From: Corynebacterium sanguinis
Lineage (GTDB): Bacteria; Actinomycetota; Actinomycetes; Mycobacteriales; Mycobacteriaceae
NCBI RefSeq assembly: GCF_007641235.1
Contig: NZ_CP038157.1
Location: forward strand, 2,232,001 to 2,296,000
DNA length: 64,000 nt
Direction of reading: 5' to 3'
This document shows positions 52,662 to 61,244 of this stretch, one piece after another. Positions within the stretch are counted from its first letter, which is position 1, and each line of letters starts with the position of its first letter. The notes beneath the pieces were generated by a model. The model had not been told where the DNA came from. It saw nothing but the letters and a program-made list of their open reading frames with translations, and ran no database searches. The position numbers and the translations under genes were made by a program.

Positions 52662-54014
52662 ATGATGATCGGCTTTTTCATGATCCTCGTCGATTCGACC
52701 GTTGTCGCCGTCGCCATCCCCGCCATCACCGCAGCGTTCGACGCCTCCTACAACGCGGTCATCTGGGTCAATAGCGCCTACCTCCTCGCCTACGCGGTCC
52801 CCCTGCTGATCACGGGCAGGCTCGGCGACCGCTTCGGCCCGCGCACTCTCTACCTCGCGGGACTGGCCCTGTTCACGGTATCGTCGCTCGCTTGCGGATT
52901 AGCTCACAACATCGAAGCCCTCATCGTGGCCCGCGCATTTCAGGGCCTCGGCGGAGCGATGGTAACCCCGCAGACAATGAGTGTGATGATCCGCACTTTC
53001 TCACCGCGCGAGCGCGGGGGCGCGATGGGCGTGTGGGGTGCGACTGCGGGTGTCGCCACGATCACGGGACCCCTTCTCGGCGGTTTGCTTGTCGACGCCG
53101 CCGGCTGGGCGTGGATCTTCTTCGTCAACGTCCCCATCGGCATCAACGGTCTCGTTCTCGCCCTGCGCTTCGTGCCGAAGCTCGATAACACCGCTAGGTC
53201 CTTCGACTGGGCTGGCGTGGTGATCAGCGCCATCGGTATGTTCTGCCTCATCTTCGGTATTCAGGAGGCGGAGCGCCTGGAGTGGTCCTGGCCGGCGTGG
53301 GCGCTCATCGGCGCGGGCCTGGCCTTCCTCGCCGGGTTCGCCGTTTGGCAGCGCCACATGACAGGAGAACCTCTGGTGCCCCCGTCACTGTTCAGCGACA
53401 GAAACTACACCCTGGCGGCCTTGGCTGTCTTCACCGTCGGTTTCGCGATTTCCACCTACATCATCCCGTGGATGATCTACATCCAGCAGGCCCGGGGCTT
53501 TTCGCCCACCCACGCGGCGCTGCTCATTCTGCCGGCGGGTGTGGTGTCCGGGGCGCTTGCCCCGTACGTCGGCAAGCTGACGAACACGATGCCGCCGAAG
53601 CCGTTCGCTATCGCCGGCCTTGCGCTGACCGGAGTGTCGATCGTGCTCATGGCGCTGATCACCAACTCGGCCGTCAACCCGAACTGGCTGCTCGCCATCT
53701 CGGTAGTCAGCGGGTTGGGCAACTCGATGATGTGGGGGCCGTTGTCGATGATCGCCACGCGCAACCTCGACCCGCGGCTTGCAGGTGCGGGTTCCTCTGT
53801 GTACAACACCGTGCGTCAAGTGGGCGCGGTCATCGGCTCCGCCGCCATTGCCACGTTGATGACGGCGCAGCTCAACCGCCACATGGGCCCCGGCGCGGGC
53901 GACGACGCCTTCGCCCGGGCCATGAGCAACTCGATGTGGCTGCCCGCCATCGTCATCCTCGCCGGTGCCGCAATCGCCACCGGGTTCGCTCGGACCAGGA
54001 CGTGGGATGACTAA
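52662..54014 (+). CDS. MFS drug exporter, DHA2 family (block copy 2, 5' end damaged)
   Basis: 450 residues from ATG 52662; about 14 helices with MMIGFFMILVDSTVVAVAIPAI, GRLGDRFGPRTLY and ARAFQGLGGAMVTPQTMS. By comparison with the copy at 39091 the ancestral start is GTG 52623, 7 nt behind TAAAGT (52610-52615); but codon 6 there is TAG (52638-52640), where copy 1 has TCT. The protein could still be made from ATG 52662, losing 13 residues ahead of helix 1, yet no ribosome-binding site precedes it. I keep it as a gene because the rest is intact. Two ATG codons follow in tandem. Confidence 0.8.
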   Translation: MMIGFFMILVDSTVVAVAIPAITAAFDASYNAVIWVNSAYLLAYAVPLLITGRLGDRFGPRTLYLAGLALFTVSSLACGLAHNIEALIVARAFQGLGGAMVTPQTMSVMIRTFSPRERGGAMGVWGATAGVATITGPLLGGLLVDAAGWAWIFFVNVPIGINGLVLALRFVPKLDNTARSFDWAGVVISAIGMFCLIFGIQEAERLEWSWPAWALIGAGLAFLAGFAVWQRHMTGEPLVPPSLFSDRNYTLAALAVFTVGFAISTYIIPWMIYIQQARGFSPTHAALLILPAGVVSGALAPYVGKLTNTMPPKPFAIAGLALTGVSIVLMALITNSAVNPNWLLAISVVSGLGNSMMWGPLSMIATRNLDPRLAGAGSSVYNTVRQVGAVIGSAAIATLMTAQLNRHMGPGAGDDAFARAMSNSMWLPAIVILAGAAIATGFARTRTWDD

Positions 54015-54022
54015 GAGGTTGA

Positions 54023-54439
54023 TTAGGCGGCGGTAGAAACGTGCCAGGCCATGCCGTACTTGTCCTCGCACTGGCCATAGTGGTCACCCCACGGAGCCTG
54101 CATGAATGGCATCGTCACCCGGCCGCCGTCCCGCGTCAGCGCCTCGATGATGCGGTTGCCCTCATCCACTGAATCGACCTCGACGACGAAGGAGAAGTCG
54201 CCTCGGTTGAGCACGCCGGAGTTATCCTCCAGGTCGTCGCCGCCGGCGAGGTTGAAGACTCCGGTCAACGTGCCGTGCGCGACTGCGTAGCGCGGCGCCT
54301 CGAAGGGGAACTCGGCGCCATTGTTCATCTGCTCGCCGTAGGTCATGATCTTGAGCTCGCCGCCGAAGATGGAATGGTAGTAGCCGAACATTTCAGTTGC
54401 GTTGCCGTGGAACGAGAGATACGGGACGGTCTGTGCCAT
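54023..54439 (-). CDS. PhnB-like VOC-superfamily protein (block copy 2)
   Basis: 138 residues from ATG 54437-54439 (MAQTVPYLSFHGNATEMFGYYHSIFGGEL), with GGAGCACTCC before it. The same fold and ending (WGDHYGQCEDKYGMAWHV) as copy 1 at 40479. It is convergent with the exporter gene as in copy 1, now with a gap of 8 bp and not an overlap. It is intact. The function is unknown. Confidence 0.85.
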   Translation of the reverse strand: MAQTVPYLSFHGNATEMFGYYHSIFGGELKIMTYGEQMNNGAEFPFEAPRYAVAHGTLTGVFNLAGGDDLEDNSGVLNRGDFSFVVEVDSVDEGNRIIEALTRDGGRVTMPFMQAPWGDHYGQCEDKYGMAWHVSTAA

Positions 54440-54590
54440 GGAGTGCTCCTCGTGTGCAGGGGTGTTTGCGCTCCCGACTATACGCAGCGGGTACACCCGT
54501 CGATATTTTTGGAACAAAGTTCCCACATTGCGGACATGTCTCATTTACGCTCTACGTATTCTGTAGCCCCCGACTGAAGGGATTGACCCC

Positions 54591-55592
54591 GTGTTCCGTA
54601 CGAGCCGCATCCGCATCACCGCCGCAGTGTTCACCGCTGCCACCCTCGCCCTCGCCGGTTGTTCCTCCGAGTCCGGTTCCTCCAATGCCGATTCCTCCAA
54701 GCCCGATGCAGGCGAAGAGCCCTACTCCATCGGCATCTCCCAGCTAGTCCAACACCCCGCCCTCGATTCAGCAACGGAAGGTTTCAAACAGGCATTCGCA
54801 GATGCCGGTATCGACGTCAAGTGGGAGGAGCAGAACGCCAACGGCGAGCAGGCCACTGCACTGACCATTGCGCAGCAGTTCACCGCGCAGGACCTCGATT
54901 TGGTGCTTGCGAACGCCACCCCGGCCGCGCAGGCCATGGCGCAAAACATCGCCGACATCCCCGTGCTGTTCACCTCGGTGACCGACCCGGTCGAGGCGCA
55001 GCTGGTCGAGTCCCTCGAATCGCCAGGTGGCAACGTCACGGGTACCTCCGACAAGACCCCGCTGGCGGACCAGTTCGACCTCATCGAGCAGCTGGTCCCG
55101 GACGCCTCGACCATCGGCATCATCTATTCCTCCGGAGAGGTCAACTCCCAGATCCAGGTCGACGAGGCCACCGCGGAGGCCGAGGGCCGCGGCATGACCG
55201 TCAAGACGCAGACCATCACTAGCGTGGGTGAGATCCCGCAGGCCGTCGCCGCGCTCGGCGATGTCGACGCGTTCTACGTCCCCACCGACAACATGGTGGT
55301 CTCGGGGATCTCGTCGCTGATTCAGGCGGCGGAAGAAGCTAAGACCCCGGTCATCGGCGCCGAGGCTGGCACCGTCGAGGGCGGGGCCGTGGCCACCATC
55401 GGCATCGATTACTTCGAGCTCGGCCGCCAGACCGGTGAGATGGCGATCCGCATCCTGCGCGACGGTGAGGACCCTGCAACAATGCCTGTGGAGACCGCCA
55501 GCGAGTTCGCGTACTACGTCAACGAGGACGCTGCCGAGGCCCAGGGCGTGACCATCCCGCAGGACATCCTCGACCAGGCCGAACGCGTCTAA
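54591..55592 (+). CDS. ABC transporter substrate-binding lipoprotein (TrpX/PF04392-like)
   Basis: 333 residues, GTG start. Signal peptide ends LALAGCSSE (lipid Cys 24). GISQLVQHPALDSATEGFKQAF at the start of the mature fold is the signature of the ABC_sub_bind family (PF04392), with QNANGEQATALTIAQQF following. Members include TrpX of streptococci (tryptophan), but other aromatic or nucleoside-like ligands are possible. It is the first gene of a three-gene operon (binding protein, permease, ATPase) that interrupts the second copy of the duplicated block. Confidence 0.88.
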   Translation: MFRTSRIRITAAVFTAATLALAGCSSESGSSNADSSKPDAGEEPYSIGISQLVQHPALDSATEGFKQAFADAGIDVKWEEQNANGEQATALTIAQQFTAQDLDLVLANATPAAQAMAQNIADIPVLFTSVTDPVEAQLVESLESPGGNVTGTSDKTPLADQFDLIEQLVPDASTIGIIYSSGEVNSQIQVDEATAEAEGRGMTVKTQTITSVGEIPQAVAALGDVDAFYVPTDNMVVSGISSLIQAAEEAKTPVIGAEAGTVEGGAVATIGIDYFELGRQTGEMAIRILRDGEDPATMPVETASEFAYYVNEDAAEAQGVTIPQDILDQAERV

Positions 55593-55597
55593 CCGCA

Positions 55598-56464
55598 ATG
55601 CTCGGAGCTCTCGAACTCGGACTCATCTACGGGGTGATGGCGCTCGGCGTCTACCTGACTTTCCGCGTCCTCAACTTTGCGGACCTCACGGTGGACGGAA
55701 GCTTCACGACGGGCGCCGGCACCGCCGCCATCCTGATAACGAACGGAATTAACCCGTTCGTTGCCACTTTCGCCGGTTTTCTCACCGGGTTTCTCGCTGG
55801 TGTCATTACCGGCCTGCTACACACGAAGGGCGGTATCGACGGGCTGCTCGCCGGCATCTTGACCCAGATCGGCTTGTGGTCGATCAACCTGCGCATCATG
55901 GGCGGGGCGAACCTGTCCATGCTGCGCGAGACGACACTTTTCACGCCGCTACGAGAGTCAAAGCTGCTGGGCACCTGGGTTAGTGTCGGCATCCTCGCCG
56001 CCGTCGCAACCCTGCTCATCCTGCTCGTGTACTGGTTCCTTACCACGGACCTCGGCCTGGCCATCCGCGCAACCGGTGACAACGGCCCGATGATTACCTC
56101 CTTTGGTGTCGGCACCGACGCAACCAAGATCATCACGCTTGCCCTGTCGAACGGCCTTGTCGGTTTGACCGGCGCGCTGGTCGCCCAGTACCAGGGTTTC
56201 GCGGACATCTCGATGGGCATAGGCCTCATCGTCGTCGGTCTCGCCTCCGTCATTGTGGGCCAGGCGATCGTCGGACAGCGCCACTTGCTGCAAGCCATCG
56301 CAGCGGTTGTCGTCGGCGCTGTCGCCTACCGCCTGATCATCTTCTTCGCTCTGCAGGTCGGCCTCGACCCGAACGATATGAAACTGGTCTCGGCTGTGCT
56401 CGTGGTCGCCGCACTGCTTCTGCCCAAACTAACCTCCCGAGCAAAGGGGAAGGCTCATGCTTGA
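55598..56464 (+). CDS. ABC transporter permease (TrpY-like)
   Basis: 288 residues, about eight to nine helices. LGALELGLIYGVMALGVYLTFRVLNFADLTVDGSFTTGA is the branched-chain-type permease N-terminus shared by the TrpY/YckA group, and the EAA-like loop TGDNGPMITSFGVGTDATKIITL contacts the ATPase. It starts 5 bp after the binding-protein gene and overlaps the ATPase gene by 8 nt. No ABC transporter counterpart exists in duplicated block copy 1. Confidence 0.88.
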   Translation: MLGALELGLIYGVMALGVYLTFRVLNFADLTVDGSFTTGAGTAAILITNGINPFVATFAGFLTGFLAGVITGLLHTKGGIDGLLAGILTQIGLWSINLRIMGGANLSMLRETTLFTPLRESKLLGTWVSVGILAAVATLLILLVYWFLTTDLGLAIRATGDNGPMITSFGVGTDATKIITLALSNGLVGLTGALVAQYQGFADISMGIGLIVVGLASVIVGQAIVGQRHLLQAIAAVVVGAVAYRLIIFFALQVGLDPNDMKLVSAVLVVAALLLPKLTSRAKGKAHA

Positions 56465-57248
56465 GATCCGCGACGTCCGCAAGACCTTCTTCGCCGGTAC
56501 CGCGAACGAGCGCGTCGCGCTCAAAGGCGTGAACCTCACGCTCGCCGAAGGTGACTTTGTCACCGTCATCGGCTCCAACGGCGCGGGCAAATCGACGCTC
56601 CTGAACATCGTCGCGGGCCGCCTCAGCCCGGACGCGGGCAGCGTGCTTATTGATGCCCGCGATGTCACCTCCCAGAAAGAACACTCCAGGGCGAAACTCA
56701 TCGGCCGGGTTTTCCAGGATCCTCTCGCGGGCACCGCCCCAAACCTGACTATCGAGGAAAACCTCTCCCTGGCCTATTTGCGCGGCAAACGCCGGGGCCT
56801 GGGGCGCTGCCTGACGCAGTCCCGCCGCTCGTTCTTCCGGGAACGCCTCGCCACGCTGGAACTGGGTCTGGAGAACCGGCTCGAACACAAGGTAGGCCTG
56901 CTCTCGGGAGGCCAGCGACAGGCGCTGTCACTTCTCATGGCCGGGTTCACCAACCCCAAGGTCATGCTTCTCGACGAGCACACGGCCGCGCTCGACCCCG
57001 AGCGCAGCGACCTGGTGACTAATTTGACGCATTCGATCGTGGAGGAAGGCGGAATGACAACGCTGATGGTCACCCACAACATGGAGCAGGCTATCCGCGT
57101 GGGCAACCGCCTGATCATGATGCACGAGGGTGACATCGTCTGGGAGGCGTCGGGTACGGAGAAACAGAAACTCACCGTGCGCGACCTCATCGCCCAATTC
57201 GCGGCGGTCAAGGGCGCCACCCTATCCGATAAGGCATTTTTGGGATGA
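56457..57248 (+). CDS. ABC transporter ATPase (TrpZ-like)
   Basis: 263 residues. Walker A GSNGAGKST, signature LSGGQRQALSLLMA, Walker B VMLLDEHTAALDP (His in place of the usual Pro after DE, common in this subfamily) and the switch His in MVTHNMEQA. ATG 56457 lies within the end of the permease gene. It energises the importer encoded by the two genes upstream. An apparent terminator follows at 57313-57348. Confidence 0.9.
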   Translation: MLEIRDVRKTFFAGTANERVALKGVNLTLAEGDFVTVIGSNGAGKSTLLNIVAGRLSPDAGSVLIDARDVTSQKEHSRAKLIGRVFQDPLAGTAPNLTIEENLSLAYLRGKRRGLGRCLTQSRRSFFRERLATLELGLENRLEHKVGLLSGGQRQALSLLMAGFTNPKVMLLDEHTAALDPERSDLVTNLTHSIVEEGGMTTLMVTHNMEQAIRVGNRLIMMHEGDIVWEASGTEKQKLTVRDLIAQFAAVKGATLSDKAFLG

Positions 57249-57312
57249 TGAACTCTAAGCCACACTCACGGAATTGGCCTAGCCGCCGGTGGCCCGGCTC
57301 TCGAAGCAAGAA

Positions 57313-57348
57313 GACGCTGCGTTAACCGGAAGACCTCAGCGTGTTTTT
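57313..57348 (+). terminator. Probable terminator after the TrpXYZ-like operon
   Basis: ACGCTG (57314-57319) pairs with CAGCGT (57337-57342), followed by GTTTTTG. The loop of 17 nt is long for the 6-bp stem, so the call is moderate. The rest of 57249-57421 shows no other structure. Confidence 0.5.
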
Positions 57349-57421
57349 GCTGGGAAGATCCTTCCTTAAATGCTCTGACGTCTTCCTGACAGCGGCTAGC
57401 CATCGAACGGAATTCCCCTCT

Positions 57422-58156
57422 ATGCGAAAACCCCGGATGCCAAAGAAACGCATCGAAGGCACGTACCCCATCGACACGGGAACCGCCAGCATCATCGAGG
57501 ATCCGCTGCGAGACGGCGGGTTCACCCTCGAGGTCAACGACGTCCCCTCTTCGTATATCGTCCTCGGCGCCCCCGAAGTGCTCACGTACGACTACATGGA
57601 GTGGATAGCAGATGTCGTGGCCGAAGCTGGTGACGGCAGCTCCTTCACCAGCACCCACCTGGGCGCGGCGGCGTGCGTGCTGCCGTCCTATTTCCACCAG
57701 CGCTGGGGCGGCGAGCACACCGCGGTGGAGGTCGACGGAGCGCTAGCGGACCTCGTGCGCTGGGCATTCGAGCCCGCGGTCCCGATCGTGGTCGCGGAGG
57801 CCCGCGCCTACACCCACGCTCTGACAGCGGGGTCCCAAGACGTCATTGTGCGAGACGTCTTCGCCGGCCCAGCCACGCCGCGACCCCTAACTACGGTCGA
57901 ATTCTTCCGAGCGGCACACGCGGCGTTGAAACCCGGGGGGCATTACATCGCCAACGTCGGCGACCGGCATGGGTTGCCCGAGGCCCGCGCCGAGCTCGCG
58001 GGCATGCGTGAGGTGTTTGCGCATGTCGCGGCCGTCGCCAAGCAGGATATGCTCGACGGCCGCGCGTATGGCAACATCGTGCTCGCGGGCTCCGACCGCC
58101 CGCTTCCACTCGGGGCCAGCAAGCTTATCGACGCCACCCTGCCGCGGCGCGACTAA
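57422..58156 (+). CDS. Spermidine-synthase-like SAM-fold protein
   Basis: 244 residues from ATG 57422 (MRKPRMPKKRIEGTYPID). SSYIVLGAPEVLTYDYMEWIADVV is the short beta-hairpin/tetramer arm of polyamine synthases ('qS.v.l.dP..L.l.Y..'). The SAM/dcSAM loop appears as STHLGAAACVLPSYFHQRW with TAVEVDGALADLVRWAF (acidic Asp/Glu after strand 2). VIVRDVFAGPATPRPLTTVEFFRAAHAAL is the catalytic 'D.f......l.t.ef' region. Whether it makes spermidine is doubtful; stand-alone corynebacterial homologues have unknown substrates. It converges with the phosphatase pseudogene; stops overlap. Confidence 0.8.
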   Translation: MRKPRMPKKRIEGTYPIDTGTASIIEDPLRDGGFTLEVNDVPSSYIVLGAPEVLTYDYMEWIADVVAEAGDGSSFTSTHLGAAACVLPSYFHQRWGGEHTAVEVDGALADLVRWAFEPAVPIVVAEARAYTHALTAGSQDVIVRDVFAGPATPRPLTTVEFFRAAHAALKPGGHYIANVGDRHGLPEARAELAGMREVFAHVAAVAKQDMLDGRAYGNIVLAGSDRPLPLGASKLIDATLPRRD

Positions 58157-59693
58157 ATCTGAATGCCGAACTGTGCCGCGAACTGCTCAACGGCGGAGCG
58201 GATCTGGGGGAAGTTGGCCACGATGGCGCCGATAATGCCGGTCAGCACCGCCGCGACACCAACGCCGATGACGGCCTGTGACGAAGACTCCTCTGCGGGC
58301 ACATTCGGCTTCTCGTCACTGGGCTTTGCGGTCGCCCCGGAGCGTACGAGCGTGACGTCGTCAACTAGCGAGTCGTCGGCCGAGTCGACGCTGCGGATGT
58401 TGAGTTTGTCGTCGCTGACGTTCACCACGGAGTAGTCGGTGGTGTAGTCCTGGTCCCAGAACGCGATGGTCGGCTGGTTCAGCCCGCGCTCGCGCGATTC
58501 GGCGAGCGTCATGCCCGGGTACTCCTTGCCGTCGTTGCCCTGGTAGTCGTAGAATTTGCCGCCGCCGGCGGTGTTGAGCGTGAGGTAGAGCGTCTCGCCC
58601 TTGTCCTTCGTAAGCACGTCGCCCGGGGCGGCGGGGGCCTCGGGCACCTTCGGGGTCAGGCCGTTCATCAGGTACGAGCGGTTGTGCATGTGGTCGTGGC
58701 CGTTGAGAACCAGGTCAACGCCAGCCTCGGAAAAGACCGGGTTGAGCTTGTTGCGCATGCGGACGATGTCACTGGATGTGTAGCGGCCACCGTGGGAGTG
58801 GAACGCGAAGTGGTCGAGCACGATGACCCAGTCCTTGTCGCCGCCGTGGGAGGCAACGGTGTCGCGCACGAACTGAGCCTGCTGCTCCAGGCCAGCGTCG
58901 TCTTTGTTGTTGGAGTTCAGCGCGATGAACAGAGCGTTGTTCTGCTCGAAGAAGTAGTTGGAGGTGTCGCCCAGCTCGTTCGGCAGGTTCCAATGCTCCT
59001 TGAAGTGGCGGGTGCTCAGTTCGGAGGGGTAGGTCTCGTGGTTGCCCGGGATAGCGGCGAAGCGGAAGTTGCGCAGCTGCGGTGCTGAGAAGAAGGCGTT
59101 GTACTGGCCGTCGGAGCCGATCAGGTCACCCCACCCCTCGACCTGGTCGCCCAGGGAGAGGAACATCGAGGCGTCGGGGGCGGCAGCGGCGGCGTTGGCT
59201 GCGGTCTGGCGCCAGTTCACCGCCTGCTCGGCGACCTTGAGGTCGACGCCGATCTGTGCGTCCGTCACCGCGACGAACTTTCAGTTGTCGTCCCCGTCAT
59301 CGATAGTGAAGGTCTCGGGCTTGCTCCACCCGCCGTCGTCCGAGCCGATCTGGTACTCGTATGTCACACCCGGGGTGAGGTCGTGAACCTCGGCGAAGAG
59401 GGACAGGTACGCGATGGCACCGTAATCGGCCTCACGCGAAGGAACTTGCTGAGCTGCGGTAGGTTCGCTCACCGGGTAGTAGCGCACGAACTCGGCACCG
59501 GCGTAGGCGGAGCGCCAAGAGAAGTTGACGCTCTGCGCGTCGGCGCCCACACCGGCCACGGCGCGGTAGATCGGTCCGGAAACGTTGCCCGTAGACGGCG
59601 CGGAGGAGTTGGGTGACGAGCTCGACTGGCGTGGGCGACAGGGACGGCGGTGAGGCTAAGCGCCAGCGCGCCAGCGGCAATCTTCTTCAGCAT
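58153..59693 (-). pseudogene. Purple-acid-phosphatase-like protein, broken (block copy 2)
   Basis: The gene runs from ATG 59691-59693 (MLKKIAAGALALSLTAVPVAHAS) to 58153. A frameshift occurs just after the signal peptide (one base missing, near 59630-59640). Later TGG of copy 1 (DDSWKFVAVSD) is TGA here (DDN*KFVAVTD, 59281-59283). Beyond the stop all metallophosphatase motifs are intact (SLGDQVEGWG, IPGNHETYP, NGHDHMHNRSY). The C-terminus has a linker and a membrane helix (AVIGVGVAAVLTGIIGAIVANF) that copy 1 lacks. Two independent lesions argue against a sequencing error. Confidence 0.88.
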
Positions 59694-59716
59694 GCGTTCA
59701 TAACAGCACAAGTCCG

Positions 59717-60759
59717 TCACTTTTTCTCGCCGAGCACCCGCCGCAGACTGACCGCCGCCTCCCGGCCGGCGCGGTTTGCCCCCACCGTCGACTGCGACGG
59801 GCCGAAACCAATGAGATGAACCATCGGTTCCGACGTCGCCGCGGTTCCATTGACGGCCACGCCGCCGCGCTCATTGACCAGACCGAGCGGCGAAAGATGG
59901 CTTATCGACGGCCTGAAGCCCGTGCCCCACACCAGCGCGTCGAGCGGGGTCACCGAACCATCGGCCGCCACCACCCCCTCGGGCACGATCGACGTGAACA
60001 TTTCCCGGCGTCTGAGCACCCCACGCTGGCGAGCCACCACGACATAGTCAGTGCTTGGGTTGAGCCCGGTGTAGGACACCACCGAGCGCGCGGGCTCGCC
60101 GCGCACTACGCTTCCCGCCACGCGCTCCTCCACCCCGCGCCCGTCGAAACGCGCACTGAACTCAGGCTCTCGTCGGGTGTACCAGAACGTCTCCGCGTGC
60201 CGCGAAATCTCCTCGAGATGCTGCAGCGCTGAAATACCGGCGCCGACAACCCCGACGCGTTGCCCCGCGAATTCCTCCGGGCCCTGGTAATCGCGGGTGT
60301 GTATCTGGCGGCCCGCGAAGCTGCCCTGTCCTGGATAGTCCGCGCGCAGCGGATTGTCCCAGGTTCCGGTTGCGTTGATTACCGCGCGGGCGCGTACACG
60401 GCCCGCGGTGCTGTCCACCAGGAACTCCCCGCCGCTTTTGCGCACGGTGAGAACTCTCACCGGACGCAGGATATTCAGAAACATGCGCCGCTCGAAGTCC
60501 GCGAAATAGGCGGGGACCGCGGTGGAAGCTTTCTCCTCCGCGGCGAGAGACGGGGCACGGAAAGCGGAAGTCCGAAAATGCTGTTCAGGCTCTCGACGGT
60601 AAGCGTGTCCCAGCTCTGCAGCCACGCTCCACCCGGCGCGGTCGAGGCATCGAGGGTGAGGTGGTCCACGCCACGGCGCTTCAGGTGGAAAGTGGCGGAC
60701 AACCCAGCCTGCCCGGCGCCGATGACGACGACATCGGCGGCCAGCTCCCCGAATCTCAT
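59717..60759 (-). pseudogene. Flavin monooxygenase-like oxidoreductase, frameshifted (block copy 2)
   Basis: ATG 60757-60759 begins MRFGELAADVVVIGAGQAGLSATFHL (FAD site). After SLNSIFGLPL the frame breaks at an A3 run near 60561-60563 (plus strand); inserting one base restores FRAPSLAAEEKASTAVPAYFADFERR, as in copy 1. The downstream part has the NAD(P) site RVGVVGAGISALQHLEE and LVWGTGFRPSISHLSPLG and runs to the natural stop at 59717. A single missing base; an assembly check would show whether it is real, but the neighbouring phosphatase is broken too. Confidence 0.85.
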
Positions 60760-60763
60760 GGCG

Positions 60764-61243
60764 CTACGTCGTCGCGTCCTCGAAGCGCAGGGTGTCCAAG
60801 AACGCGTCGAAGTCGTCGTACAGCTCACCCGCGTTGCGCGTCTGAGCCGACATGACAACGCACAGCACGTGTTCCTCTCCCGCGCTACCCGCATCATCGG
60901 GAAGCCGGTAGAAGACCTGGTACTGCGTCAGCTCGAGCGCGCCGTGCGGGGAAGCGACGGCGAAGCTCAGTGTCTGGCGGCCGACAGTGCCGTCGTCGTT
61001 GATCGCCTCCTCACCCACGCTCAGGTTCTCGGAGCTCGAGGCGGTGGAGTTGGCGGAACTTGCCATCACTTCGGCCAGCGGCGTGCCCGCCCCGACGCCG
61101 ATCGTGGTGGCGCCGATGTTGGGGCGGAACGCCGGGAAGTCTCCGGCTCGCGCAACGATGAAGTCGTAACCGGACGGGGCCTCACCGATGAACCAGTCGT
61201 CGTTGGGGAGATCGAAGCGGTAACGGGTACCCACGCCCCCCAT
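60764..61243 (-). CDS. Unknown protein conserved in both block copies (copy 2)
   Basis: 159 residues (MGGVGTRYRFDLPNDDWFIGEAPSGYDFIVARAG), intact and close to copy 1 at 43922, with a 10-residue insertion rich in Ser/Asn around residue 65. It ends DDFDAFLDTLRFEDATT. It starts 1 bp after thpR copy 2 and ends 4 bp before the oxidoreductase pseudogene. Its retention, while two neighbours decay, suggests function together with the 2H-phosphoesterase. No family is assigned. Confidence 0.75.
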   Translation of the reverse strand: MGGVGTRYRFDLPNDDWFIGEAPSGYDFIVARAGDFPAFRPNIGATTIGVGAGTPLAEVMASSANSTASSSENLSVGEEAINDDGTVGRQTLSFAVASPHGALELTQYQVFYRLPDDAGSAGEEHVLCVVMSAQTRNAGELYDDFDAFLDTLRFEDATT

Positions 61244-61244
61244 T

